Assembly: GCF_001886735.1 (NCBI RefSeq)
Contig: NZ_CP018076.1
Location: 1,488,001 to 1,552,000, forward strand
Source: Sulfitobacter alexandrii
GTDB lineage: Bacteria > Pseudomonadota > Alphaproteobacteria > Rhodobacterales > Rhodobacteraceae
Direction of reading: 5' to 3'
Length of the DNA: 64,000 nt
Part shown: one piece after another, positions 52,620 to 60,857 of the stretch
Layout: each line of letters starts with the position of its first letter
How positions within the stretch are numbered: the first letter of the stretch is position 1
Notes under the pieces: generated by a model
Seen by the model: the letters and a program-made list of their open reading frames with translations, nothing else
Told to the model about the DNA's origin: nothing
The model's database searches: none
Program-made: the position numbers and the translations under genes

Positions 52620-53212
52620 CGAAACGGGTTGCGATCCTTGCCTCCGGCGGCGGGTCGAACATGCGCGCGCTGGTCGCGGACATGACGGGCGACCACCCCG
52701 CGCGGCCCGCCGTTGTGCTGTCCAACAACGCCGACGCCGGCTGCATCGCTTGGGCCAGGGCGCAGGGAATCGCGACCGAGGTGGTCGATCACCGCCCCTT
52801 CGGGTCCGACCGCGCGGCCTTCGAGGACGCGGTAAGCGCCGCGCTGGCCCCCCATGCGCCGGACATCATCTGCCTCGCGGGTTTCATGCGCAAGCTGACC
52901 GCCGGTTTCACCGATGCCTGGGCCGGGCGCATGATCAACATCCACCCCTCGCTCCTGCCCAGGTACAAGGGCCTCGATACCCATGCCCGCGCGCTCGCGG
53001 CGGGGGATGCGGAACACGGCTGCACCGTGCACGAGGTGACCGCCGCCCTCGACGACGGCCCGATCCTCGGCCAGGCGCGCATCCCCGTTCTCCCCGACGA
53101 CACGCCCGAGACGCTCGCCGCCCGCGTGCTCGTGCAGGAGCATCGCCTGTACCCGGCCGTCCTGCGCCGCTTTGCGGCGGGCCTGCGCGACCGGATCGAC
53201 CTGACGGGGTGA
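52616..53212 (+). CDS. purN: Phosphoribosylglycinamide formyltransferase PurN
   Basis: 198 aa. It transfers formyl from 10-formyl-THF to GAR, step three of purine synthesis. It begins at a GTG whose last two bases lie in the purM stop (GTGA overlap). The sequence [15 protein letters not shown] is the phosphate loop. The catalytic Asn-His pair is in [14 protein letters not shown], and the Asp is in [12 protein letters not shown]. The frame is open far upstream inside purM, but the GTG gives the family's usual N-terminus. Confidence 0.95.
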   Translation: MTKRVAILASGGGSNMRALVADMTGDHPARPAVVLSNNADAGCIAWARAQGIATEVVDHRPFGSDRAAFEDAVSAALAPHAPDIICLAGFMRKLTAGFTDAWAGRMINIHPSLLPRYKGLDTHARALAAGDAEHGCTVHEVTAALDDGPILGQARIPVLPDDTPETLAARVLVQEHRLYPAVLRRFAAGLRDRIDLTG

Positions 53213-53272
53213 CTGGCAAAGGCCGCGGACATGCTGTAGCTGTGTCCGGACCAGCAGTTCAGAAGTGACTCC

Positions 53273-54430
53273 ATGAAAACGATCACCAGTACCGCCGACC
53301 TGGCCGCCTTCTGCAAGGAGGCCGCCGACCACGACTACGTTACCGTCGACACGGAGTTCCTGCGCGAACGCACCTATTATTCCAAGCTGTGCCTCGTGCA
53401 GCTGGCCATGCCCGGCAAGGACGACAGCAACGCCGTGCTGGTCGATCCGCTGGCCGAAGGCATCTCGCTCGATCCGCTCTACGAGCTGTTCCGCGACACG
53501 TCGGTGGTCAAGGTGTTCCACGCCGCCCGGCAGGATCTCGAAATCTTCTACGTCGATGCGCAGGTCTTTCCCGAGCCGCTGTTCGACACGCAGGTCGCGG
53601 CCATGGTCTGCGGATTCGGCGAACAGGTGGGCTACGAGACGCTGGTGCGCAAGATCTGCCACACCGGCGTGGACAAGACCTCGCGCTTCACCGACTGGTC
53701 CCGCCGTCCGCTGACCGAAGATCAGAAGAAATACGCCCTGGCCGACGTGACCCACCTGCGCCAGATCTACGAATTCCTGCGTGACAAGCTGGAGGAAAGC
53801 GGCCGCGCCCGCTGGGTCAGCGAGGAACTGGAAACGCTGACCAGCCCCGACACCTACGTGACCCAGCCGCGCGAGGCGTGGAAGCGGGTCAAGACACGGA
53901 CGTCCTCGCCCAAGTTCCTCGCCATCGTCCGCGAACTGGCGGCCTTCCGCGAGGACTATGCCCAGAACCGCAACGTGCCCCGCAACCGGGTGTTCAAGGA
54001 CGATGCACTGGTCGAACTTGCCAGTCTCAAACCGTCCACCCCCGAGGAACTGGGCCGCGCTCGGCTGCTCCTGCGCGAAGCGCGGCGCGGCGACATCGCG
54101 GACGGCATCCTTGCGGCGGTGAAGGCAGGTGTCGCCTGCAAGCCCGCGGACATGCCCCAACCGGACCGGAGCCGCGACAAGCTTCAGGTGAACCCGGCCC
54201 TCGCCGATCTGCTGCGTGTGCTGCTCAAGGCCAAGACGGAGCAGGCCGGCGTCGCCGCCAAGCTCATCGCCCCGGCGTCCGATCTCGACGGCATCGCGGC
54301 AGGACTGCGTGACGTGCCCGCCCTCAGCGGCTGGCGGCGCGAAGTCTTCGGCAACGACGCCTTGCGCCTGTGCGACGGGGAAATCGCCCTCACGGCCCGC
54401 GGCAACGATGTCAGGGTGGTTGAACTTTGA
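53273..54430 (+). CDS. rnd: Ribonuclease D
   Basis: 385 aa, normal length. A DEDD-type 3'-5' exonuclease domain comes first: Exo I YVTVDTEFLRERTYY (Asp26, Glu28), Exo II VKVFHAARQDLEIFY, and Exo III with KKYALADVTHLRQIY. An HRDC domain follows (REAWKRVKTRTSSPKFLAIVRELAAFREDYAQ), as in the standard enzyme that trims tRNA 3' ends. It follows purN after 60 bp and is followed by the RidA gene after 26 bp, all in the same direction. Confidence 0.94.
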   Translation: MKTITSTADLAAFCKEAADHDYVTVDTEFLRERTYYSKLCLVQLAMPGKDDSNAVLVDPLAEGISLDPLYELFRDTSVVKVFHAARQDLEIFYVDAQVFPEPLFDTQVAAMVCGFGEQVGYETLVRKICHTGVDKTSRFTDWSRRPLTEDQKKYALADVTHLRQIYEFLRDKLEESGRARWVSEELETLTSPDTYVTQPREAWKRVKTRTSSPKFLAIVRELAAFREDYAQNRNVPRNRVFKDDALVELASLKPSTPEELGRARLLLREARRGDIADGILAAVKAGVACKPADMPQPDRSRDKLQVNPALADLLRVLLKAKTEQAGVAAKLIAPASDLDGIAAGLRDVPALSGWRREVFGNDALRLCDGEIALTARGNDVRVVEL

Positions 54431-54456
54431 CACCCAAACCATTTAAGGAGAACACA

Positions 54457-54804
54457 ATGTCTGAAATCACCCGCAAACATACCAATACCCGGATGAGCCA
54501 GATCGTCACGCACAACGGCACCGTCTACCTCGCGGGCCAGGTCGGTACGCCGGGCGCCAGCGTCGCGCAGCAGACCCAGGATTGTCTCGACAGCATCGAC
54601 AAGCTGCTGGCAGAGGCGGGGTCGGACAAGTCCCGCATCCTGCAAGCCGTGATCTGGCTGGCCGACATGTCCGATTTCGAAGAGATGAACGGCGTCTGGG
54701 ATGCCTGGGTTCCCGAAGGTCAGGCGCCCGCCCGCGCCTGTGGCGAGGCCAAGCTCGCACGCGCCGACTTCACGGTGGAAATCATCGTGACCGCCGCCGC
54801 CTGA
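54457..54804 (+). CDS. RidA/YjgF family protein
   Basis: 115 aa. The start at 54457 has AAGGAG six bases upstream; a TTG further up is less likely. YLAGQVGTPGASVAQQTQDCLDSIDKLLAEAGSDKSRILQAVIWLADMSDFEEMNGVWDAWV is the family body. Near the end ARACGEAKLARADFTVEI holds the position of the substrate-binding Arg, here shifted to A-R-A-C, as in several Rid subgroups that are not RidA itself. RidA hydrolyses reactive enamines and imines made by PLP enzymes. The subgroup is unsettled. Confidence 0.85.
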   Translation: MSEITRKHTNTRMSQIVTHNGTVYLAGQVGTPGASVAQQTQDCLDSIDKLLAEAGSDKSRILQAVIWLADMSDFEEMNGVWDAWVPEGQAPARACGEAKLARADFTVEIIVTAAA

Positions 54805-54868
54805 GCCCGGTCGCGGGATCAAGAATTTCCCGTAAGTTATTGAAAATGCAGCCTTCGCTGATCTCGTG

Positions 54869-55390
54869 TCAGCGGCGGCGCGTTTCCTGGGCGTTCAGCG
54901 CGCCCTCCACGCGGATCACGTCGACATTGCGCAGTTGCTGGTCGGTCAGTTTGCGGCCCGCCGTCACTTCGCGCGTCGGCACGGTCCCGACGGGCGTGTT
55001 CGCCTTGGGGCGAACCCCTTCCAGCCGGTAGGTCAGCACGCCGTTCACGGGTTCTTCGTCCTCGTTCGCGGGGGTCAGCTGCACCGCGTAGATGCCCTGC
55101 CGCGCGGCAAGGCCGGTCGCGCGGATGATCGCGCCGCCGGGCACCCGTTCCACCGTCAGGTCGGTGACCTGCTCGAACGGGCGGCCAAGGTAGATCTCCT
55201 CGTTCGCACGACCGCGCGAAAAGAAACCGTTGCTGCGCGGTATCAGCGGGTTGGTCGATTCCGGTGCGGTCGTGGCGACCGAACGGGACTGTCCGAACCA
55301 GTTGAACGGGTTGACCCGGCTGTCGCGGATGGCCCCGCAGGCCGACAGGGTCAGGCTCAGAGCCGCGAAAAGGGTCAGGGTCTTGCGCAT
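54869..55390 (-). CDS. Predicted lipoprotein
   Basis: 173 aa. The N-terminus MRKTLTLFAALSLTLSACGA has a lipobox LSAC, so Cys18 is the likely lipidated residue and the protein sits in the periplasm, probably on the outer membrane (no Asp at +2). The mature part, with EEIYLGRPFEQVTDLTVERVPGGAIIRATGLAARQGIYAVQL, is beta-rich and conserved-looking but not assigned to a known function. It is convergent with the RidA gene and divergent from sufE, with 122 bp to the latter. Confidence 0.78.
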   Translation of the reverse strand: MRKTLTLFAALSLTLSACGAIRDSRVNPFNWFGQSRSVATTAPESTNPLIPRSNGFFSRGRANEEIYLGRPFEQVTDLTVERVPGGAIIRATGLAARQGIYAVQLTPANEDEEPVNGVLTYRLEGVRPKANTPVGTVPTREVTAGRKLTDQQLRNVDVIRVEGALNAQETRRR

Positions 55391-55512
55391 TGTGCCGCCT
55401 CGGGTGTTTTCTTGATCTTTGACTAGCCTATTCGACAGTCCTTGGGAAGGGGGTGGACCTTTGCCGGGGCGCTGCTTACCTCTGGCCCAGGTGCAATTCA
55501 GGGGAACCGTCC

Positions 55513-55923
55513 ATGGCCAACGCCGCTTTCGAAGAGCTTGTCGAGGATTTCGAATTTCTGGACGACTGGGAAGACCGCTATCGCCACGTCATCGATCTGG
55601 GCAAGGCGATGGACCCGCTCGACGAGGCGCTGCGCGTGCCCGCGACCAAGGTGGACGGTTGCGCCAGCCAGGTCTGGCTTCACGCGCAGTTCGACGACGG
55701 CACGCTGCATTTCGACGGGGCGAGCGACGCGATGATCGTGTCGGGCCTGATCGCGGTGCTGCGGGTGCTCTACAACGGGCTGAGCCCGGACGAGGTCGTC
55801 GCGGTCGATGCCCGCGCGGAAATGGGCCGCCTCGGGCTGAACGATCACCTGTCGGCACAGCGGTCGAACGGTCTGCGCGCGATGATCGAACGGATCAGGG
55901 AACTGGCGGCGCAGGCGGCCTGA
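55513..55923 (+). CDS. sufE: SufE family Fe-S cluster assembly protein
   Basis: 136 aa. It accepts sulfur from the cysteine desulfurase SufS and stimulates it. FEELVEDFEFLDDWEDRYRHVIDLGKAM opens the family fold. The active-site loop is VDGCASQVW, with the sulfur-accepting Cys near residue 50. GLIAVLRVLYNGLSPDEV and LSAQRSNGLRAMIERIR follow. The ATG at 55513 gives the usual length. The gene stands apart from a suf operon, which is common in alphaproteobacteria. Its 3' end overlaps the convergent YqaA gene by 29 bp. Confidence 0.93.
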   Translation: MANAAFEELVEDFEFLDDWEDRYRHVIDLGKAMDPLDEALRVPATKVDGCASQVWLHAQFDDGTLHFDGASDAMIVSGLIAVLRVLYNGLSPDEVVAVDARAEMGRLGLNDHLSAQRSNGLRAMIERIRELAAQAA

Positions 55924-56362
55924 GCGCGAGGTCCGGCATCCACGCCAGCGTCACCGCGGCAAGCACGATATACCGGCCCCCCTTGGCCAGCGTCACCAGC
56001 AGCACGAAGGGGCCGATCGGCATGCGCATCACTCCCGCCACCACCGTCAGGGGATCGCCCACCAGCGGCAGCCAGCTGCCCAGCAGGGACCATCGCCCAT
56101 AGCGCGCGTACCAGCCCTGCGCGCGCGCAAGCTGGCGCGGCGACACGGGAAACCAGCGCCGGTCGCGAAAGTGCAGCAGGTACCGGCCCAGCACCCAGTT
56201 GAGCACGGACCCCAGCACGTTGCCCGCCGTCGCCACCAGCACCAGCAGCACCACCGGGTGCGTCCCGGCCACCATCAGGCCGACCAGCACCGCCTCGGAT
56301 TGCATCGGCAGGAGCGTCGCCGCCACCAGCGCCGCAAGGAACAGGGCAAGATATCCGATCAC
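55895..56362 (-). CDS. YqaA/DedA-like inner-membrane protein
   Basis: 155 aa with four or so membrane spans. ALFLAALVAATLLPMQSEAVLVGLMV, then NVLGSVLNWVLGRYL and ARAQGWYARYGRWSLLGSWLPLVGDPLTVVAGVMRMP, are the marks of the YqaA branch of the SNARE-associated/DedA superfamily, involved in membrane homeostasis and possibly lipid scrambling. It has a proline-rich C-terminal end. Its 3' end overlaps sufE by 29 bp in a convergent way. Confidence 0.85.
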   Translation of the reverse strand: MIGYLALFLAALVAATLLPMQSEAVLVGLMVAGTHPVVLLVLVATAGNVLGSVLNWVLGRYLLHFRDRRWFPVSPRQLARAQGWYARYGRWSLLGSWLPLVGDPLTVVAGVMRMPIGPFVLLVTLAKGGRYIVLAAVTLAWMPDLALRPPAPPVP

Positions 56363-56393
56363 CCTCCGCGATACCCCACCGGGTCCGCCGTGG

Positions 56394-57029
56394 TCACAGC
56401 CGGGCCAGCGCCGTTTTCAGGTCACCATACCCGGTATAGCGCCGCTCGAACGCCAGCCCCAGCGTCTCGGCGCAGGCGCGGGCCTTCTCCGTCAGCGCGG
56501 GGTCGTCGGTCTGGGCCTGGTACACCAGCTTTTCGTAGTTGCCGAAATACATGTCCCGCAGTTCGGGATGCCGGTCGAGCCCCATCGGCTTCATGATGAA
56601 GGCATCGAACTGCCGGACGAGGAAATCGGTCAGGTAAAAGGCGGTGAATTCCTCTTCGGCCTTTGCCGCAAAGGCATCGTTGCCCTCGAAGAAGCTGTAG
56701 CAATGCGGCCCCGCCACCATTTCCACCCCCAGCTCGGCACAGGCCGCCTGAAGCTGCCCGCCGGTGCCGCAATCGGCGTAGACCACGAAGATGTCGTCGT
56801 AATCGGCCCGGTGTTTGGCGACGGCCTCGCGCACCGCGGCGGTGATCCGGTCGGGAAACAGGTGATACTTCGCGGGAAGACAGGTCAGGTCCAGGTGCGT
56901 CCAGCCGTTGACGGCTTTCAGGTCGAGGATCTCGCGCGCCAGCGCCCCGCAGGCGATCAGCAGGATCCGCCCCCGCGGCCGTTCCAGTTCCAGACCGGTT
57001 TCGGTCAGGGTATCGTCCGACGGGATCAT
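56394..57029 (-). CDS. DUF1638 domain protein
   Basis: 211 aa. ILLIACGALAREILDLKAVNGWTHLDLTCLPAKYHLFPDRI and DDIFVVYADCGTGGQL are diagnostic of DUF1638, a family found next to corrinoid methyltransferase genes in alphaproteobacteria and methanogens. YFGNYEKLVYQAQT is also conserved. The start at 57029 overlaps the YbjQ-type gene stop by 4 bp (ATGA). The neighbourhood with a corrinoid protein and a homocysteine methyltransferase suggests a role in cobalamin-dependent methyl transfer, but the activity is unknown. Confidence 0.82.
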   Translation of the reverse strand: MIPSDDTLTETGLELERPRGRILLIACGALAREILDLKAVNGWTHLDLTCLPAKYHLFPDRITAAVREAVAKHRADYDDIFVVYADCGTGGQLQAACAELGVEMVAGPHCYSFFEGNDAFAAKAEEEFTAFYLTDFLVRQFDAFIMKPMGLDRHPELRDMYFGNYEKLVYQAQTDDPALTEKARACAETLGLAFERRYTGYGDLKTALARL

Positions 57030-57361
57030 CGCAGGCGCACGGCGGTGCCGTAGGCGACGATCTCGGAAGCGCCGTTCATGATCGACGATGTCTCCATCCG
57101 GCACCCGACAACGGCATCCGCGCCAAGGTCACGCGCGGCGGCGGCCATCCGGTCCAGCGCCTGTTCCCGCGCGCCCGCCAGCATCGAGGAATAGCCCTTC
57201 ATCTCGCCGCCAACGAGGTTGCGCAGGCTCGCCAGCACGTCCGTGCCGATGTGCTTGGCCCGTACCGTCGCCCCGCGCACGAGGCCCAGCGTCTCGACCA
57301 CCTCGCGGCCCGCGATCCCTTCGGTCGTGGCGATCAGCATGTCACTTCTCGATGCGATCAT
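57026..57361 (-). CDS. YbjQ family protein (UPF0145/DUF74)
   Basis: 111 aa from 57361, or 104 aa from the ATG at 57340 (MLIATTEG), which is nearer to the usual family start and avoids overlap with the upstream gene. VETLGLVRGATVRAKHIGTDVLASLRNLVGGEMKGYSSMLAGAREQALDRM, then GADAVVGCRMETSSI, is the standard pentameric YbjQ fold. No function is established (heavy-metal binding has been suggested). It sits in a run of leftward genes ending in DUF1638. Confidence 0.86.
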   Translation of the reverse strand: MIASRSDMLIATTEGIAGREVVETLGLVRGATVRAKHIGTDVLASLRNLVGGEMKGYSSMLAGAREQALDRMAAAARDLGADAVVGCRMETSSIMNGASEIVAYGTAVRLR

Positions 57362-57563
57362 AGTGATCGTCCTCCCTGTTCGACAGCCGCTCGCCGATCA
57401 CGCGGGCGACGATGTAGGCCACCAGCGCGGTCGGCACGGCAAGGGTCATCCCCGCCCAGGGCGATACGCCGACGGCCACCAGCAGCAGCCAGCCCAGCCA
57501 CAGCGTGGCACCGGCGGCGGCGATCACCGCGATCAGGATGAGGACAAGGCGTTCCAATGGCAT
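57342..57563 (-). CDS. Small inner-membrane protein
   Basis: 73 aa. Two membrane spans are clear: LVLILIAVIAAAGATLWLGWLLL and AGMTLAVPTALVAYIVARVI. A short basic and acidic cytoplasmic tail ends in NREDDHYDRIEK. No named family was recognised. It is immediately upstream of the YbjQ-type gene, overlapping its longer version by 20 bp, so it is probably co-transcribed. Confidence 0.65.
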   Translation of the reverse strand: MPLERLVLILIAVIAAAGATLWLGWLLLVAVGVSPWAGMTLAVPTALVAYIVARVIGERLSNREDDHYDRIEK

Positions 57564-57672
57564 ATTGAGGCTCCTTTCCCGTCAACATGGTGCTTCCGCG
57601 CCGCAATGAAAAGAGCCTGCCGTGCGCCGCAAGGCTCCGCAGGGCAGGGCGGGTCTCCGACCCCGGCGGCAG

Positions 57673-57703
57673 CAAAAAGGCCCCCGGAACGCACCGGGGG
57701 CCT
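57673..57703 (-). terminator. Rho-independent terminator of the corrinoid protein gene
   Basis: A 10-bp stem AGGCCCCCGG/CCGGGGGCCT (57678-57687 with 57694-57703), loop AACGCA, and an A-tract on the left that reads TTTTT on the minus strand. It starts 29 bp past the stop of the leftward corrinoid gene. Confidence 0.85.
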
Positions 57704-57731
57704 GTCAGGATCTCGCGGTCTATCGACCTGC

Positions 57732-58433
57732 TCAGGCGCTCTTGGCGCTGTTGTGCTTGCGGTGCATCCATTCCTTGGCGGTTTCCACCGCCACGGCGGC
57801 ATCGCGGCAATAGGCGTCCGCGCCGATGGCCTTGCCGAATTCCTCGTTCAGCGGCGCACCGCCCACGAGGATGATGTAATCGTCGCGGATGCCCTGTTCG
57901 ACCATCGTGTCGATCACGACCTTCATGTAGGGCATCGTCGTGGTCAGCAGGGCGGACATGCCAAGAATGTCGGCCTTTTCCTTCTCGATCGCCTCGAGAT
58001 AGTTTTCCACGGGGTTGTTGATGCCCAGGTCGACGATCTCGAAACCGGCGCCTTCCATCATCATGCCGACAAGGTTCTTGCCGATGTCGTGAATGTCGCC
58101 TTTTACCGTGCCGATCACCATCTTGCCGATGGTCGGCGCACCGGTTTCGGCCAGCAGCGGCTTGAGGATGGCCATGCCGCCCTTCATCGCGTTGGCCGCC
58201 AGCAGCACCTCGGGCACGAAAAGGATCCCGTCGCGGAAGTCGGCGCCGACGATGGTCATGCCGCCCACGAGGGCCTTCGTCAGGATGTCGTAGGGTTCCC
58301 AGCCCCGGTCCAGCAGGATTTGCACGGCCTCTTCGATCTCTTCCTTGAGACCGTCGTAGAGGTCGTCGAACATCTGTTGGACAAGCTCTTCGTCATCGAG
58401 CTCGGAGAGGATGATTTCTTCATCGTCAGACAT
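57732..58433 (-). CDS. Corrinoid (B12)-binding protein, likely subunit of split methionine synthase
   Basis: 233 aa. An N-terminal helical cap (about 1-100, B12-binding type 2) precedes a cobalamin-binding Rossmann domain with the base-off motif DIHDIGKNLV (Asp-x-His-x-x-Gly, the His being the lower axial ligand) and later ILVGGAPLNEEFGKAIGADAYC. This is the MtbC/MetH module. In Rhodobacterales a three-part MetH is known, made of separate homocysteine-, folate- and B12-binding proteins. The nearby homocysteine methyltransferase (59809) supports that role. The ATG at 58433 gives the acidic family N-terminus. The pterin-binding and reactivation partners lie outside the window. Confidence 0.88.
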   Translation of the reverse strand: MSDDEEIILSELDDEELVQQMFDDLYDGLKEEIEEAVQILLDRGWEPYDILTKALVGGMTIVGADFRDGILFVPEVLLAANAMKGGMAILKPLLAETGAPTIGKMVIGTVKGDIHDIGKNLVGMMMEGAGFEIVDLGINNPVENYLEAIEKEKADILGMSALLTTTMPYMKVVIDTMVEQGIRDDYIILVGGAPLNEEFGKAIGADAYCRDAAVAVETAKEWMHRKHNSAKSA

Positions 58434-58622
58434 GGTGGTCCCTTCTGCCGTCTTTGCAGGTGCGGTGCGCTTTCGCCTACATGTCACGAATTCCCGCCAT
58501 CGGAAGAGCGAATTGCGACATGGGCCGCGTAAAGCGCGACGCCATCGGCCCAAGACTACGCTTTTTATGCCCGGGGAGACAAGGCGTTGACGCCTCGAAT
58601 GCCATCTAACCGGATTGCCCAT

Positions 58623-58637
58623 GTTCCCATTTTGTTC
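58623..58637 (+). promoter_or_regulatory. Putative LexA (SOS) box, GTTC-N7-GTTC
   Basis: GTTCCCATTTTGTTC matches the alphaproteobacterial LexA operator GTTC-N7-GTTC exactly. It ends 11 bp before the start codon of the SPL-like radical SAM gene, a fitting position for repression. SPL-like genes belong to DNA-damage regulons in related bacteria. Confidence 0.75.
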
Positions 58638-58648
58638 TAACGTTCGGC

Positions 58649-59725
58649 ATGGATAGGGAAGATCGGCGATTCAGGGTGGTCGGACGCGCGGCGGGCAGCA
58701 ACCATGCCGGCCGGTTCGAACGGCACGCGCGGGTGCAGGTGGACGATGGCTGGACGCCGGAGGACGATCTGCCGGTGCTGCGCACCCATACCGCGATCGA
58801 GGTGCCGCGCAAGGTCATCACCTACAACACCTCGCCCGATCTGCCCTTCGACCGCTCGATCAACCCTTACCGGGGCTGCGAACACGGCTGCGTCTACTGT
58901 TTCGCGCGGCCCAGCCACGCCTATCTCGGTCTCTCGCCGGGCCTGGATTTCGAGACACGGCTGGTGGCGCGGCCCGAGGCGCCGTCGGTCCTGAAACGCG
59001 AACTGGCGGCGAAATCCTACCGCGTCGCGCCCATCGCCATCGGCACCAACACCGATCCCTATCAACCGATCGAGCGGGAGCACGGGATCATGCGCGCCTG
59101 CCTCGAGGTGTTGTCGGACGCGGGCCATCCCGTCGCCATCGTGACCAAGGGCGCGCTGATCGAACGCGACCTCGACATCCTGTCGGACATGGCCGCGCGC
59201 GAGCTGGTGCGTGTCGGCATATCGGTCACCACGCTGGATGCACGGTTGAGCAGGTTGATGGAACCCCGCGCCCCCGCGCCGCAACGACGCTTGCGGGTGA
59301 TCCGGGCCTTGTCGGACGCGGGCGTGCCGGTGCGCATCATGGCCTCGCCGCTGATCCCCGCGCTGACGGACCCCGAGCTCGAGGCGATCCTCGCCGCGGG
59401 CCGCGATGCGGGCGCACGCCATGCCAGCTGGATCATGCTGCGCCTCCCGCGCGAGGTGTCGCCGCTGGTGCAGGACTGGCTTGCCACCCATTATCCCGAC
59501 CGGGCGGACCGGATCATGGCCCGCCTGCGCGAGATGCACGGCGGCAAGGAATACGACGCCACGTGGCATCGCCGCATGCGGGGGGAGGGGCCCTACGCCG
59601 AGATCATCGCGCGGCGATTCGACGTGGCGATCAGGCGGCTGGGGCTCGACCTGCGCTCTGGTCCGATGCGCTGCGACCTGTTTCGCCCGCCGTCCAGGGA
59701 CACGGCCCAGCTCTCCCTGTTCTGA
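58649..59725 (+). CDS. PA0069/SPL-like radical SAM protein
   Basis: 358 aa. The radical SAM cysteines lie in GCEHGCVYCFARPSH (Cys-x3-Cys-x2-Cys). INPYRGCEHGC, IGTNTDPYQPIERE and VTKGALIERD are the typical segments of the spore-photoproduct-lyase-like family called PA0069 or Rv2578c. The protein is cytoplasmic and uses SAM and a [4Fe-4S] cluster. A repair or tolerance function is suggested by the LexA box 11 bp upstream, but its substrate is not established. It starts 215 bp from the divergent corrinoid gene and converges with the methyltransferase gene. Confidence 0.88.
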   Translation: MDREDRRFRVVGRAAGSNHAGRFERHARVQVDDGWTPEDDLPVLRTHTAIEVPRKVITYNTSPDLPFDRSINPYRGCEHGCVYCFARPSHAYLGLSPGLDFETRLVARPEAPSVLKRELAAKSYRVAPIAIGTNTDPYQPIEREHGIMRACLEVLSDAGHPVAIVTKGALIERDLDILSDMAARELVRVGISVTTLDARLSRLMEPRAPAPQRRLRVIRALSDAGVPVRIMASPLIPALTDPELEAILAAGRDAGARHASWIMLRLPREVSPLVQDWLATHYPDRADRIMARLREMHGGKEYDATWHRRMRGEGPYAEIIARRFDVAIRRLGLDLRSGPMRCDLFRPPSRDTAQLSLF

Positions 59726-59808
59726 CTGCGGCGGGCGACGGGTTAACGCATTTTTATCCAATATTAACAGTGCGTTAAGTTACCCATGGGTAACGTGCTG
59801 CCGGGGTG

Positions 59809-60825
59809 TCAGCCGCGGCGGCGGCCACCGCGCCGCTCGCGCTTGGGCGCACCGCCGTCACCGGTGCCGTCACTGTCCGAAGAGAACGGCCCGAGAACCG
59901 ATACGATCTCCTCCAGCGTCGGCGCGGGCCCCTTGGGCTGGCTGTCCAGCGCCGCCCGCATCGCCACCAGATGCTCCGGCATGGTCCCGCAGCAGCCGCC
60001 GATGATCGTCGCGCCGCAGTCGCGTGCCATCACCGCGTATTTGCCCATCAACTCCGGCGTGCCGTCATAGTGGATATGGCCGTCCTTGTACTTCGGGATC
60101 CCCGCGTTGCCCTTGGAAATGATCGGAAGCGCGGGATTCTTCGAGGCGAAACCCAGCACCGTGCGCAACAGGTCGGAGGCCCCGGTGCCGCAGTTCGCGC
60201 CAAAGGCGAGCGGCCCGTCGTCCAGCCCCTCGACCATGTCCACCATCCCTTCCGAGGTCACGCCCATCATGGTGCGTCCCGCCGTGTCGAAGCTCATGGT
60301 GCCGCACCACGGCAGGCCCGCGCGGGCAAAGCCCTCGGCGGCGGCCTTGTATTCCTCGGGCGCGCTGATCGTCTCCAGCCAGCCGATGTCGACGCCGCCG
60401 GTCTTGAGCCCGTCCGCGGCCTCGTGGAACATCTCCACAGCGGCGGCATGGCTCAGCGTGCCGACGGGTTCCATGATGTCCCCGGTCGGGCCGACCGATC
60501 CCGCGACGATCACCTTGCGCCCTGCCGTATCGGCCACCTCGCGCGCCAGTTCGGCGGACACCCGCGCCAGTTCATGCACCCGGTCCTGCGCTCCGTGCAG
60601 CTTGAGCCGCGATGCGTTGGCGCCGAAACTGTTGGTCAGGAACAGGTCGCTGCCGCTGTCCACCGCACCGCGGTAAAGCTTGATGATCTTCTCGGGCTCT
60701 TCCACGTTCCACATCTCGGGCGCGTCGCCGGACATCAGCCCCATGTTGAACAGGTTGGTGCCGGTGGCCCCGTCGGCCAGCAGATAGCCCTTTTCGGCCA
60801 GAAGATCGGTCAGTGCATTGGACAT
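59809..60825 (-). CDS. Homocysteine S-methyltransferase, B12-dependent methionine synthase subunit (Bmt/MetH N-domain type)
   Basis: 338 aa. The TIM-barrel homocysteine-binding domain shows ADGATGTNLF, LFLTNSFGANASRL, the zinc Cys in FGANCGTGASDLL, and the Cys pair in IIGGCCGTMPEHL near the C-terminus. The protein ends in a basic RRGGRRRG tail. It is usually labelled betaine-homocysteine methyltransferase. In Rhodobacterales this type acts with a free corrinoid protein (57732 here) and a folate-binding protein as methionine synthase. It starts 32 bp after the MprF-like gene's end and may share its promoter. Confidence 0.87.
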   Translation of the reverse strand: MSNALTDLLAEKGYLLADGATGTNLFNMGLMSGDAPEMWNVEEPEKIIKLYRGAVDSGSDLFLTNSFGANASRLKLHGAQDRVHELARVSAELAREVADTAGRKVIVAGSVGPTGDIMEPVGTLSHAAAVEMFHEAADGLKTGGVDIGWLETISAPEEYKAAAEGFARAGLPWCGTMSFDTAGRTMMGVTSEGMVDMVEGLDDGPLAFGANCGTGASDLLRTVLGFASKNPALPIISKGNAGIPKYKDGHIHYDGTPELMGKYAVMARDCGATIIGGCCGTMPEHLVAMRAALDSQPKGPAPTLEEIVSVLGPFSSDSDGTGDGGAPKRERRGGRRRG

Positions 60826-60857
60826 GATTTTACTCCGCGCGTGTTTCCCTGCCTATT

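Noticed and set aside
52262..54442. 726-aa minus-strand reading frame opposite purN and rnd
   Set aside because: It is a mirror of GC-rich coding DNA; purM, purN and rnd on the plus strand are unmistakable.
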